From Lachnospiraceae bacterium UBA1712 (GTDB lineage Bacteria > Bacillota > Clostridia > Lachnospirales > Lachnospiraceae), in NCBI GenBank assembly GCA_002317175.1, contig DCJA01000028.1, positions 1 through 47,940 on the forward strand: a DNA stretch of 47,940 nucleotides, given 5' to 3'. The position numbers and the translations under genes are program-made. The notes below the pieces were generated by a model. That model was not told the origin of the DNA. It saw nothing but the letters and a program-made list of their open reading frames with translations, and ran no database searches. Numbering within the stretch: the first letter of the stretch is position 1; each line of letters starts with the position of its first letter. Positions 33,052 through 41,275 of the stretch are shown here, in pieces.

Positions 33052-33558
33052 ATGCTTAATGGTCCTACAATCGCTATTCTGGTGGTATTCTTTATTATTC
33101 GAGGAATCGTATATGGAAAAGCCACAAACAAAGTTTTACTCTACAGAGGTTATGTTTATGATGACTGGTTTATAATTGCTTTCTTCTTTGGACTTGTTCC
33201 TCTCTTAGTTGCAATGAGCAGACCAGATAACAATGCCAATTACATCAAAACAATCAAAGCACATAAGACAACTACTACTTCAGAAAATACTAACTGGAAA
33301 TGTAAAAAATGTAAGAAGATTAATCCAGCTTACACTGGTACATGTAGTTGTGGTAATACAAGAGAAGAAAATGATGCTCCACTCAGAGCATTACAGGAAA
33401 GAAGAGAAGCTGAAGCAAGAGCTCTTGCAAGTGAAAAGATCAGACAGGATTCTGAACTTGACAATCTGCTTACACTTGCTGCATACAAAGACCTGCTTGA
33501 TAAGGGTGTAATAACAGCAGCTGACTTCGAAGCAAGAAGAAAAGAATTATTACCATAG
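33052..33558 (+). CDS. Membrane protein with zinc-ribbon-like motif and C-terminal SHOCT domain
   Basis: The 168-residue product has two hydrophobic segments (6-20 and 38-56), then a short cysteine motif WKCKKCKKINPAYTGTCSCG (C84, C87, C98, C100), which looks like a compact zinc ribbon. A charged helix follows, with a SHOCT-type ending (LLTLAAYKDLLDKGVITAADF). SHOCT helices mediate oligomer formation. AGGGGGG lies 9 bp before the ATG. It is a lone plus-strand gene with its own terminator; function unknown. Confidence 0.8.
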   Translation: MLNGPTIAILVVFFIIRGIVYGKATNKVLLYRGYVYDDWFIIAFFFGLVPLLVAMSRPDNNANYIKTIKAHKTTTTSENTNWKCKKCKKINPAYTGTCSCGNTREENDAPLRALQERREAEARALASEKIRQDSELDNLLTLAAYKDLLDKGVITAADFEARRKELLP

Positions 33559-33575
33559 TAATTAGAGCACATAAA

Positions 33576-33604
33576 AAGGAATGAGATTTTCTCATTCCTT
33601 TTTT
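33576..33604. terminator. Bidirectional terminator between convergent genes
   Basis: AAGGAATGAG (33576-33585) pairs with CTCATTCCTT (33591-33600), with a T run on the plus strand (33599-33604) and an A run before it that serves the minus-strand gene. Confidence 0.9.
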
Positions 33605-33605
33605 A

Positions 33606-34250
33606 TTAGTACAACTCATTTTTCCTAAGTGTCACTGTTCTGGCTAAAAGCTTGGAAAGGCAAATAGCACTTTCCTTACAGTCTGGCACAGAAAACGGAT
33701 CAAAATAATTGGTCATAGCCTTTTTCTCTACTACATATTCGACCAGATTACCCTGATAATAGATATTATCCTCTAACATCGTCAACAAATCATCTGGCTT
33801 ATATTCATACAAAGGCTTATCAAATTCCATATCCAGTCTTGTCAACAGATACATTATAAATTCAATACAGGTGAATGCCTTATACACGGACAAGCCCTTG
33901 GTCAAAGGGTATGTTAATACCGAAAACAGATTATACAGATATTCTCTGTCGCTATACACATCACGTATAAATTCTGTAATGTCTTTGTACTGCTCTTCTG
34001 TCACATCTATCTTGAATACTGTAACATCCACATGTGATACTTTATCCAGGGTAAATCTTGAGATATTCTCTTTTACCAGCTTTCCGGTAAGTAATGCTGA
34101 ATGCTTCTGTCGTCCAAAACTATATATTTCATGCATCTGCTCATCCAGTGAAACTGATGCGTGATTATATCTTACTTTACCAATTGCTCTTATTGTTTTT
34201 CCAAAATTTGTACATGTACTTGATATAACTACATATATACTTTTTGACAT
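33606..34250 (-). CDS. Permuted NlpC/P60-like (papain-fold) protein
   Basis: The 214-residue cytoplasmic-looking protein has a histidine in YNHASVSLDEQMHEIYSFGR (His30) and, much later, a cysteine in FTCIEFIMYLL (Cys128). His-before-Cys order with these surroundings is the pattern of circularly permuted NlpC/P60 enzymes, whose substrates include lipids and cell-wall peptides. No signal peptide is seen. Its ATG overlaps the stop of the acyltransferase gene (TAATG), so the two proteins probably act together. The substrate is unknown and the family call rests on motif order only. Confidence 0.65.
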   Translation of the reverse strand: MSKSIYVVISSTCTNFGKTIRAIGKVRYNHASVSLDEQMHEIYSFGRQKHSALLTGKLVKENISRFTLDKVSHVDVTVFKIDVTEEQYKDITEFIRDVYSDREYLYNLFSVLTYPLTKGLSVYKAFTCIEFIMYLLTRLDMEFDKPLYEYKPDDLLTMLEDNIYYQGNLVEYVVEKKAMTNYFDPFSVPDCKESAICLSKLLARTVTLRKNELY

Positions 34251-35356
34251 TAATGCTGTCCCCTAAATGGCTTTCTCCCCACAACGCACCTCGCCACTGG
34301 TACTCTGTCTAATATAATAACACTAACAAGTGATGCAGCACAAACCATAATAGACTCAATTAGTACAATCCACCAATGTGGCTGAAGATTATTTGTATAT
34401 TTTGTCAGAACAAGGAGAATATAATATCCCTGAAGTATATACACACCAAGACTATTCTTACCAAACAGGCTCAAAACAGGCCATTTATAAGCAGCTGATA
34501 TATCAACAATTTTCCCTATCAGCAATATAAAGAATATGCTTCCTGCAAACCCAATTAGCATCCTATACATATCTAATACTGTCTGGCTGAAAAGCGTGGC
34601 TCTTGATATTCTGTATCCTGATCTGTAGATAAAAGTCATATCGTTATAGAACAGGAATAATATTATAAATATAATTCCTGCCAATATTATTATTATCCAG
34701 CTCTTCTCTGAATAAAGCTTACTGATCTTTTTCCCTGCATTTGTAGCTAATAAGGCCTCTTTATACATATTCGTGTAAAATGCAATTAGATAAAATGGCA
34801 GTAGAAACTTATATACACCTAAATTGTAATTATCTGATATTACAAACATTCCCAAAAACATCAGCAGGTAAATAAAGATGTTATCTTTCAAATACAGATG
34901 CATTATAAACGCAACTATAAGACATAATGTAATGGCCCATAAAAACCATATATTAGTTATAAAGTAATTCACAAACTGAATTGCAAGATCCGCAAAGGGC
35001 GCATTTTCATTGCCCAGTCTTAGGTTAGTAATATAGCCTCTTACAAATTCAAACAAGGTCCAGAAGAAAATAGGAAATACATATAAGGCTATTCTTCCTA
35101 TTAGGAATTTCCATTGTTCTGTTCTCTTTCCTTCCAGTTTCTTTAAGCTATAATAAGCAAACCAGCCGGCCAGTATCATAAACAGTGGCATATGAAAGCT
35201 GTATATAAACTGATATAACTTATTAAACCAGTACTGGGAATTGTTGTAATACTCCAGTCCGTTTCCCTGCTGAATACAATGTCCCACTACTACACTGATT
35301 ATTGCAAATCCTCTTATCACATCAGCTTTTATATTTCTAGGCGATTTCTCGTTCAT
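34250..35356 (-). CDS. Membrane acyltransferase (Acyl_transf_3/OafA-like)
   Basis: The 368-residue protein has about ten membrane segments. The family's early motif is present: RGFAIISVVVGHC with the catalytic-type histidine in the first helix, then YSFHMPLFMILAGWF. Relatives move acetyl or other acyl groups onto sugars, peptidoglycan or exopolysaccharide at the outer face. It is followed by, and translationally coupled to, the permuted NlpC-like gene. The substrate cannot be named. Confidence 0.87.
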   Translation of the reverse strand: MNEKSPRNIKADVIRGFAIISVVVGHCIQQGNGLEYYNNSQYWFNKLYQFIYSFHMPLFMILAGWFAYYSLKKLEGKRTEQWKFLIGRIALYVFPIFFWTLFEFVRGYITNLRLGNENAPFADLAIQFVNYFITNIWFLWAITLCLIVAFIMHLYLKDNIFIYLLMFLGMFVISDNYNLGVYKFLLPFYLIAFYTNMYKEALLATNAGKKISKLYSEKSWIIIILAGIIFIILFLFYNDMTFIYRSGYRISRATLFSQTVLDMYRMLIGFAGSIFFILLIGKIVDISAAYKWPVLSLFGKNSLGVYILQGYYILLVLTKYTNNLQPHWWIVLIESIMVCAASLVSVIILDRVPVARCVVGRKPFRGQH

Positions 35357-35369
35357 GCTGTTTTCTCCG

Positions 35370-35398
35370 TTGCATTTTACCAGTTTCTATGTCATACT
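35370..35398 (+). promoter_or_regulatory. Candidate promoter of the 43-residue membrane peptide gene
   Basis: The plus strand has TTGCAT (35370-35375), a 17-bp spacer and CATACT (35393-35398), 43 bp before the ATG. Confidence 0.5.
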
Positions 35399-35440
35399 GT
35401 TATTGCGTCAAATCAATTATTGACTATGTGAGGTATAAAT

Positions 35441-35572
35441 ATGGCTGGTTCATTTTTAATATTAGGCGGTGGCCTTCTTGTAATTATTATAGCAGTTGTT
35501 CTTACTGTTGTTTCAAGTGTAGTATCTTCTATCGCTAGTTTCATCGGTATGAAGGGTGACGACGAAGACTAA
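35441..35572 (+). CDS. Small single-pass membrane protein, 43 aa
   Basis: The frame reads MAGSFLILGGGLLVIIIAVV, then a second hydrophobic stretch with small residues (SSVVSSIASFIGM) and an acidic tail KGDDED. One membrane helix with a glycine patch is clear. GAGG lies 8 bp before the ATG and a plausible promoter is upstream. It lies between the acyltransferase (divergent) and the Y-family polymerase (convergent, 18 bp). I do not recognise the family; the short length means coding is probable, not certain. Confidence 0.6.
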   Translation: MAGSFLILGGGLLVIIIAVVLTVVSSVVSSIASFIGMKGDDED

Positions 35573-35590
35573 TTATTACATCAACTTAAT

Positions 35591-36793
35591 CTATTTGTTT
35601 TTATCAAGCAGACTTGCTCGTTGAATTGCTCCATTTCCAAAACGTTTACGTATGGAATCCATAGCATCATCGCAGCGCATCTGCTTTTTTCTTTCCTCAT
35701 TATCAAACAGACTTATCTGCTCGTAATCTTCTTCATCAGCTACATTTACACCTACTCCCAGTAGCCTTACGCAGGTATCCTTGTCCCAATACTCATCTAC
35801 AAGCTGACATACTGCATCGTATATCTCTCCTGTAATATCTGTTTTTCTATCCAGTGTCTTCTGCCTACTGATCTTCTTGAATTCACTTGTTGTTAAATGG
35901 AGACTAACGCATTTGGCATAAGCCTGGTCATCTCTAACTCTTGCTGCAAGAGTTTCTGTCAATGACAACAGTATCTGTTTGGCATCATTTTTGTCTGTGA
36001 CATCATAAGAAGTTGTATGACTATGGCTATAGCTTTTTCTTGCTGCATCAAGATCACCAAGATCAATATCTTCACCATTGGCATATGCTCTCAGCATCTG
36101 ACCCTGACTCTTAAAATATGGTAATAGCAATGAATTTTCTGCCTTCGCCAGGTCGCCTATAGTCTTCAGTCCAAGTCTGTTCAATTTTTCTGCTGCTGAT
36201 TTGCCACAAAACAAAAGATCAGCTACAGGTAAAGGCCACATTTTCCTCTCAATCTCATCAGGGAAGCAGCTGTGCACCTTATCTGGTTTTGAAAAATCCC
36301 CTGCCATCTTTGATAATAAAAAATTGGTAGAGACTCCTATATTTACGGTAAACCCTAGTCTTTGCTTGATTTCTTCCTTTAATCTGTATGCGAACTCCAC
36401 CGGATCTCCATACATTTCTTCATAGCCTTCAAAAACAGCCCAGGCTTCATCTATAGAAAATGGAATCAGATTATCTGTGTATTCATTAAGCAGTTCTCTC
36501 AATTTCCTTGAGCAATAGCTGTACCACTGCATATCTGGCGCAACCATCACAAGATTCGGACACTTCTTTAAGGCCTGAGCTATGGGCTCAGGAGTATTTA
36601 TTCCATACTTTTTTGCCTCTATTGATCTGGCCAGCACTATTCCATGCCTGGATTCCCTATCACCACCAACAATGCTTGGAATCGTTCTAAGATCAACTGC
36701 TTCTGGATTCTCATTAAGAATCTTAAGGGCACTCCAGCTTAGAAATGCACTATTTACATCTATATGAAAAACATACCTGTGAAGCTTTCTCAT
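35591..36793 (-). CDS. Y-family DNA polymerase (DinB/UmuC-like)
   Basis: The 400-residue product should synthesise across damaged DNA. It has the palm motif FHIDVNSAFLSWSAL (metal-binding Asp), the second acidic motif FSIDEAWAVFEG, NIGVSTNFLLSKMA, a thumb HhH (LNRLGLKTIGDLA) and a C-terminal little-finger domain. A C-terminal EQISLFD motif looks like a beta-clamp-binding pentapeptide (QxSLF). The insert after the first motif is more UmuC-like than short DinB. No LexA box was found upstream. Confidence 0.93.
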   Translation of the reverse strand: MRKLHRYVFHIDVNSAFLSWSALKILNENPEAVDLRTIPSIVGGDRESRHGIVLARSIEAKKYGINTPEPIAQALKKCPNLVMVAPDMQWYSYCSRKLRELLNEYTDNLIPFSIDEAWAVFEGYEEMYGDPVEFAYRLKEEIKQRLGFTVNIGVSTNFLLSKMAGDFSKPDKVHSCFPDEIERKMWPLPVADLLFCGKSAAEKLNRLGLKTIGDLAKAENSLLLPYFKSQGQMLRAYANGEDIDLGDLDAARKSYSHSHTTSYDVTDKNDAKQILLSLTETLAARVRDDQAYAKCVSLHLTTSEFKKISRQKTLDRKTDITGEIYDAVCQLVDEYWDKDTCVRLLGVGVNVADEEDYEQISLFDNEERKKQMRCDDAMDSIRKRFGNGAIQRASLLDKNK

Positions 36794-36810
36794 ATCTTTA
36801 CCTGCAAATT

Positions 36811-36848
36811 AAAATGACTAGCTTCTATCATGAATAGAAACTAGTCAT
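36811..36848 (-). terminator. Terminator of ahcY
   Basis: An imperfect 15-bp stem (ATGACTAG and TTCTAT arms, 36814-36828 with 36834-36848) is followed on the minus strand by TTTTAATTT. Confidence 0.75.
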
Positions 36849-36888
36849 ATTATATCATACTGCTTTAGCGCATTGTGCTAATTTAGAA

Positions 36889-38127
36889 TTATGCGTTAAG
36901 ATATGCAATCTGTTCCTCTGTAAGAGTATCAATTTTCTTGCCTAAGAACTCAAGCTTTCTTGATGCTACATCCATATCAACATCTGTTGGAACATCAATT
37001 AGCATCTTATCCATCTTACCCTGATGCTCAACAAGATACTTTGCAGAAAGTGCCTGGATAGCAAAACTCATATCCATGATCTCTGCTGGATGTCCATCGC
37101 CTGCTGCAAGATTAACGAGTCTTCCTTCTGCAATAACGCAAATCCACTGACCAGTTGGAAGCTTATATCCCATAATGTTATTTCTCATAAGCTTACTTTC
37201 AACTGCCATTGCTCTTAATCCAGCCATATCTACTTCACAGTCAAAATGTCCTGCATTTGTAAGGATTGCTCCGTCCTTCATTACCTCAAAATCATCTGTT
37301 GTAATAACCTTGTCACAGCCAGTTACTGTTACAAAGAAATCACCTATCTTAGCAGCATCATTCATAGGCATTACTTCAAAACCATCCATAACTGCCTCTA
37401 TTGCTTTAATTGGATTAACTTCTGTTACGATAACCTTGGCTCCAAGACCCTTGGCTCTCATGGCAACACCTTTACCACACCATCCGTAACCAGCTACTAC
37501 TACATTCTTTCCTGCTACGATAAGATTTGTTGTACGGTTGATTCCATCCCATACTGACTGACCTGTGCCATATCTGTTATCAAAAAGATGCTTACAATCA
37601 GCATTGTTTACTCTAACCATAGGGAATTTGAGTTCTCCCTTGTTGTTCATGGCCTCAAGTCTGATGATACCTGTTGTTGTCTCCTCGCATCCACCGATAA
37701 CATTAGGAATAAGGTCAACAAACTCTGTATGCATCATATGCACAAGATCGCCACCGTCATCGATAATTACATTTGGTCCTACTTCGAGTACTTTTCTGAT
37801 GTGGGCATTGTATTCTTCCTCTGTTGCATTGTACCACGCAAATACATTGAGTCCTGCCTTAACAAGAGCAGCCGCTACATCATCCTGTGTTGAAAGTGGA
37901 TTAGATCCTGTTACATACATCTCTGCGCCACCTGCTGCAAGCACCTTACAAAGGTAAGCTGTCTTTGCTTCAAGATGAACAGAAAGTGCTACCTTCTTGC
38001 CTGCAAAAGGCTTTGTTTCACTAAATTCTTTTTCGAGCATGCGTAAAAGATCACAGTTTCTCTTTACCCACTCAATCTTTCTCTCACCTGATTCGGCTAA
38101 ATTAATGTCTCTGATAATGCTTTCCAT
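36889..38127 (-). CDS. ahcY: Adenosylhomocysteinase
   Basis: AhcY splits S-adenosylhomocysteine to adenosine and homocysteine, relieving product inhibition of methyltransferases. The 412-residue product has the NAD-binding VVAGYGWCGKGVAMRAKG, the substrate region RYGTGQSVWDGINR, and TNAGHFDCEVD. It is shorter than the eukaryotic form and lacks its insertion, as is usual in bacteria and archaea. GGAGG precedes the ATG. A weak GGATG/CATCC hairpin lies in the leader at about 38175-38200; no known SAH riboswitch pattern was recognised there. Confidence 0.96.
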   Translation of the reverse strand: MESIIRDINLAESGERKIEWVKRNCDLLRMLEKEFSETKPFAGKKVALSVHLEAKTAYLCKVLAAGGAEMYVTGSNPLSTQDDVAAALVKAGLNVFAWYNATEEEYNAHIRKVLEVGPNVIIDDGGDLVHMMHTEFVDLIPNVIGGCEETTTGIIRLEAMNNKGELKFPMVRVNNADCKHLFDNRYGTGQSVWDGINRTTNLIVAGKNVVVAGYGWCGKGVAMRAKGLGAKVIVTEVNPIKAIEAVMDGFEVMPMNDAAKIGDFFVTVTGCDKVITTDDFEVMKDGAILTNAGHFDCEVDMAGLRAMAVESKLMRNNIMGYKLPTGQWICVIAEGRLVNLAAGDGHPAEIMDMSFAIQALSAKYLVEHQGKMDKMLIDVPTDVDMDVASRKLEFLGKKIDTLTEEQIAYLNA

Positions 38128-38222
38128 TTTTGTCCCTCCATAATCTTTACATTAGTTTACAGCCGAATTTTTAAGGATGGTCGTCTGTCCTATCATCCTA
38201 TATTAAGCATATCGCTTATTAT

Positions 38223-39179
38223 CTAATCTACCCGGTTTCTTGGATTATTATCCAGAAATCCTTTTATGTTTTTATAGATTTCTTCCATACAGCGTGTTCT
38301 TGCTTCTACACTCGCCCATGCCATATGAGGTGTAATAATTAGTTTTCTGCTATCTTTATACTGTGCAAGAGGATTATCAACACTCATAGGTTCTTTGCTA
38401 AGTACATCAAGTCCAGCCCCTGCAATCATATCCTCTGTAAGAGCTGTATAGAGAGCCTGTTCATCTACAATTGGACCTCTTGCAACATTAACGATTATAG
38501 CAGATTTCTTCATCTTCTTAAAGGCTTCAAGATTCATCATGCCCCTTGTTTTGTCAGTAAGCGGACAGTGAATGGATATGATATCACTCTCTTTAAGCAG
38601 TTCATCAAACTCCACCCTCTCGTATTCATCAGAGCAGTTATTGCCTGATGCCGAATAGTATATAACCTTACAGCCAAAAGCAGATGCTACCCTGGCAACA
38701 CCTTTTCCAATATTACCTAATCCTATTATTCCCCAGGTTTTTCCTTCCAGCTCATAGTATTTCTCATCAAAATTAGAAAAACCAGCCGCCTTACAGTATT
38801 CTCCTGATTTAACATAGTTATCATAGTAACTTATTCGCTCCAGCACATACAGAGCCAATGCAAATGTATGCTGAACAACTGCTGGAGTAGAATAACCTCT
38901 TACATTGCATACCGCAATACTATGGCTTCTTGCGTATTCCAGGTCAATATTGTCATATCCTGTTGCAGTAACACAAAGAAGCTTAACATTAGGCGCTGTT
39001 TCCAGTATATCCTTATTCATAATAGTCTTATTAAAGATTACTACATCCGCATCTTTTATATATTCCTTACTTTCACTAGGAGCACAGGAATTATGTTCTT
39101 CGAGTTCTCCAAACTCTTTAAAAATAGAAGTATCAATATCAAATCCAATTGTATTTCTGTCCAAAAAAACTATTTTCAT
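38223..39179 (-). CDS. D-2-hydroxyacid dehydrogenase (NAD-dependent)
   Basis: The 318-residue product has the family's two-domain layout: a catalytic domain at both ends and a Rossmann domain with WGIIGLGNIGKGVARVASAFG. The signature AIIVNVARGPIVDEQAL (catalytic Arg) is followed by the Glu region and the His of ITPHMAWAS. Substrates may be hydroxypyruvate, lactate-type acids or glycerate; the specificity is not readable. It precedes ahcY by 95 bp on the same strand, so co-transcription is possible but not shown. Confidence 0.93.
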   Translation of the reverse strand: MKIVFLDRNTIGFDIDTSIFKEFGELEEHNSCAPSESKEYIKDADVVIFNKTIMNKDILETAPNVKLLCVTATGYDNIDLEYARSHSIAVCNVRGYSTPAVVQHTFALALYVLERISYYDNYVKSGEYCKAAGFSNFDEKYYELEGKTWGIIGLGNIGKGVARVASAFGCKVIYYSASGNNCSDEYERVEFDELLKESDIISIHCPLTDKTRGMMNLEAFKKMKKSAIIVNVARGPIVDEQALYTALTEDMIAGAGLDVLSKEPMSVDNPLAQYKDSRKLIITPHMAWASVEARTRCMEEIYKNIKGFLDNNPRNRVD

Positions 39180-39222
39180 AAATCTAACCTTAATTTTACC
39201 TTAATTTTTTTTAAGATTTCAC

Positions 39223-39251
39223 TTGTAATATTTTATCATTTGTTGTAATAT
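39223..39251 (+). promoter_or_regulatory. Promoter of the pilin-like gene
   Basis: The plus strand has TTGTAA (39223-39228), a 17-bp spacer and TAATAT (39246-39251), 24 bp before the ATG; AGGAGG lies between. Confidence 0.65.
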
Positions 39252-39275
39252 TATACACATAGGAGGAGAGAAGTT

Positions 39276-39731
39276 ATGAAACGTTGCAATAATAAAGGTT
39301 TTTCTTTAGTAGAGCTTATTGTTGTCATCGCTATCATGGCCATACTTGTTGGTATGCTCGCTCCTCAGTTTATAAGATATGTTGATAGATCAAGAATGTC
39401 AACAGATGTACAAAATATTCAGAATGTATGTAGAATAATTGAAGTATATGCTGCAGATCATGATAAGCATGGCGAGTCAATTCCAGATTCTGTTTCTTTT
39501 GTTTTATCTAGTAATGTTGGTATTACTTCATCCGACAGTTATCTTCAGCATGCTTTTGCAGATCAGACTATTGATGATATAAGATTAAAGTCTACTTCAT
39601 GGTTTGCATCCTCTGACAATAAAGTGACCATCACTATCACAGATTTAGGTGCTGGAATGCCAAAATTTACTGAATCTGGTGTGAAATCTGGTCTGAGCTT
39701 ACTTAATGGTGATACCATTGAGGATTCATAA
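39276..39731 (+). CDS. Type IV pilin-like/pseudopilin protein
   Basis: The 151-residue product has a class III signal: KGFSLVELIVVIAIMAIL, cleaved by a prepilin peptidase between Gly and Phe, with Glu+5 present. It continues with the N-terminal helix and a small soluble domain (about 50-151) of unknown fold without cysteines. It stands alone, with its own promoter and terminator and no assembly ATPase beside it. The A24 peptidase at 45200-45619 could process it, or a type IV system elsewhere in the genome. Confidence 0.88.
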   Translation: MKRCNNKGFSLVELIVVIAIMAILVGMLAPQFIRYVDRSRMSTDVQNIQNVCRIIEVYAADHDKHGESIPDSVSFVLSSNVGITSSDSYLQHAFADQTIDDIRLKSTSWFASSDNKVTITITDLGAGMPKFTESGVKSGLSLLNGDTIEDS

Positions 39732-39783
39732 CTTAACAGATAACTAGCTTCTGCCGAGCTAGATGTCTCTATACATTAAAACT

Positions 39784-39808
39784 TTAGCGCCCTTTCTCGG
39801 GGCGCTAA
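39784..39808. terminator. Terminator after the pilin-like gene
   Basis: TTAGCGCCC (39784-39792) pairs with GGGCGCTAA (39800-39808), followed by TTTACATTT on the plus strand and AAAGTTTT on the minus strand, where the HIT gene ends 57 bp away. Confidence 0.75.
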
Positions 39809-39864
39809 TTTACATTTACAGATTAATTTTTTCTCTACTTCACACTACCACTTAACGCAGTATC

Positions 39865-40272
39865 CTATATCAACTGATTTTTGATAGCTACAAGCTCTTC
39901 TTCAGAAGGAGATGTTGGTTTCCAAAGAATATCCTGTCCGTCACCTTCATATCTTGGAATGAGATGCATATGAAAATGAAAGACTGTCTGTCCAGCCACT
40001 TCGTTGTTATTCTGAACTATATTAAATCCGTCTGCTCCAAGCTTTTCAGTCATGGTAATAGCAAGCTTCTTAGCAAGCTTAAATACCTTTCCTGCTGTTT
40101 CCTCAGGAAGTTCATACAGATTCTTATAATGCTCCTTTGGAATAATAAGCGCATGTCCCTTAGTTGCAGGACTTAAATCAAGTATTACATTAAAATCCTC
40201 ATCTTCATAGATTGAGTTTGTTGGAAATACGCCATTTGCCAACTTACAAAAAATACAATTATCGTCTTTCAT
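39865..40272 (-). CDS. HIT-family nucleotide hydrolase/transferase
   Basis: The 135-residue HINT-type protein has an N-terminal zinc-type CIFCKLANG and the histidine triad in FHFHMHLIP. Family members hydrolyse AMP conjugates such as aminoacyl-adenylates. The ATG at 40270-40272 has TTGGAGGG upstream; an earlier TTG start would overlap that site and is rejected. It lies 16 bp after the flavodoxin-SCP2 gene, so it is probably in one operon with it and the rhomboid gene. Confidence 0.94.
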   Translation of the reverse strand: MKDDNCIFCKLANGVFPTNSIYEDEDFNVILDLSPATKGHALIIPKEHYKNLYELPEETAGKVFKLAKKLAITMTEKLGADGFNIVQNNNEVAGQTVFHFHMHLIPRYEGDGQDILWKPTSPSEEELVAIKNQLI

Positions 40273-40288
40273 GTTACCCTCCAAATAT

Positions 40289-41275
40289 TTACTTCATAAA
40301 TGTATATAAATCATCTAGTGTTCTTAATATCTTAAAGTCACCCTTCATCTTCATGTTTCCTGCCATAAATGCTCTCTGAAATGTCATTCTTCCAGCAACA
40401 ATTTCCTGAAGTGTATCATCTGAAACAGTAATCTCAACATCAGTCTTCTCAGACCCATCCATAGAATACTGTGCTTCTGCTCCATCTATTTTAATCACTA
40501 TGCTTTTCTTGCCAGCCATAATCTTATAAGAGCCTTTAAATCCTGGAACTGCATGGAAATTAGCCTTAAAACTGTTAATATAGTTCTCGCTTTCAGTTGG
40601 CTCCTTTCCCATCATGCCCTTAAACATTCTTGCAAGATCCTGAATATCTTCTTTCTGGCGCTGTACATAGCTGTCATCTGCTGCATACTGTGATAACTGC
40701 TCTGACTCCTGAGGAGTAAGATCAGTATTAGTTGATACAGATACCATCTGCTTCACAGCCTGATTGCTGGCTGGGAAACTTACCACCTTCTGCTTAATTG
40801 TACGATATACATTTTCTGCTTTCTTCTCAATAAGCGTCGTATATCTGTCATCTAGCTCAAGTGAAATATTGTCTGCAATATATCCACATATGCCTGAACA
40901 TGGAAGACCTCCAAGAATTTCCCATGCAGTAGAAAGATTAAGTTTACCTTCTCGTTCTCCATATGTTGTAGACATTACAATTGGGCACATGTATATCTTA
41001 GATATCTTTTCTTTATCACCATATAGCCAGCAGGCATCCAAAAACTGCTGCATATATCCACCGATTCCATACCATTCAACAGTTGTCGCCAGAATAATGC
41101 CATCTGCATCCTTAAGAGTCTGAGGTAATGTAGTAATATTGGCTCTCTGTTCACAAAGCATAAAACGCTCTACTTTAACATTCAGTTCTTCCAATACGCT
41201 CTGCATTTTTTCTATAACAAACAGAGTAGGGTCATCCATCAATCCTCTTCCGCCATAATAAATATTAACTTTCAC
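40289..41275 (-). CDS. Flavodoxin-like reductase fused to an SCP2 sterol-carrier domain
   Basis: The 328-residue product has an N-terminal flavodoxin/NADPH-dependent FMN-reductase fold (about 1-165; YYGGRGLMDDPT, ADGIILATTVEWYGIGGYMQ), a linker, and a C-terminal SCP2 domain (about 235-328; MAGKKSIVIKIDGAEAQYSM, AGRMTFQRAFMAGNMKMKGD). SCP2 domains bind lipids or hydrophobic ligands. The fusion suggests a flavin-dependent reduction of a lipophilic substrate. The gene overlaps the upstream rhomboid gene by 11 bp. Confidence 0.85.
   Translation of the reverse strand: MKVNIYYGGRGLMDDPTLFVIEKMQSVLEELNVKVERFMLCEQRANITTLPQTLKDADGIILATTVEWYGIGGYMQQFLDACWLYGDKEKISKIYMCPIVMSTTYGEREGKLNLSTAWEILGGLPCSGICGYIADNISLELDDRYTTLIEKKAENVYRTIKQKVVSFPASNQAVKQMVSVSTNTDLTPQESEQLSQYAADDSYVQRQKEDIQDLARMFKGMMGKEPTESENYINSFKANFHAVPGFKGSYKIMAGKKSIVIKIDGAEAQYSMDGSEKTDVEITVSDDTLQEIVAGRMTFQRAFMAGNMKMKGDFKILRTLDDLYTFMK

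Noticed and set aside
37565..37957. 130-residue plus-strand frame inside ahcY
   Set aside because: It is antisense to a strongly conserved gene and has no ribosome-binding site.
38170..38202. SAH-type riboswitch before ahcY
   Set aside because: Only a weak 5-bp hairpin is visible, without the conserved SAH aptamer sequence.
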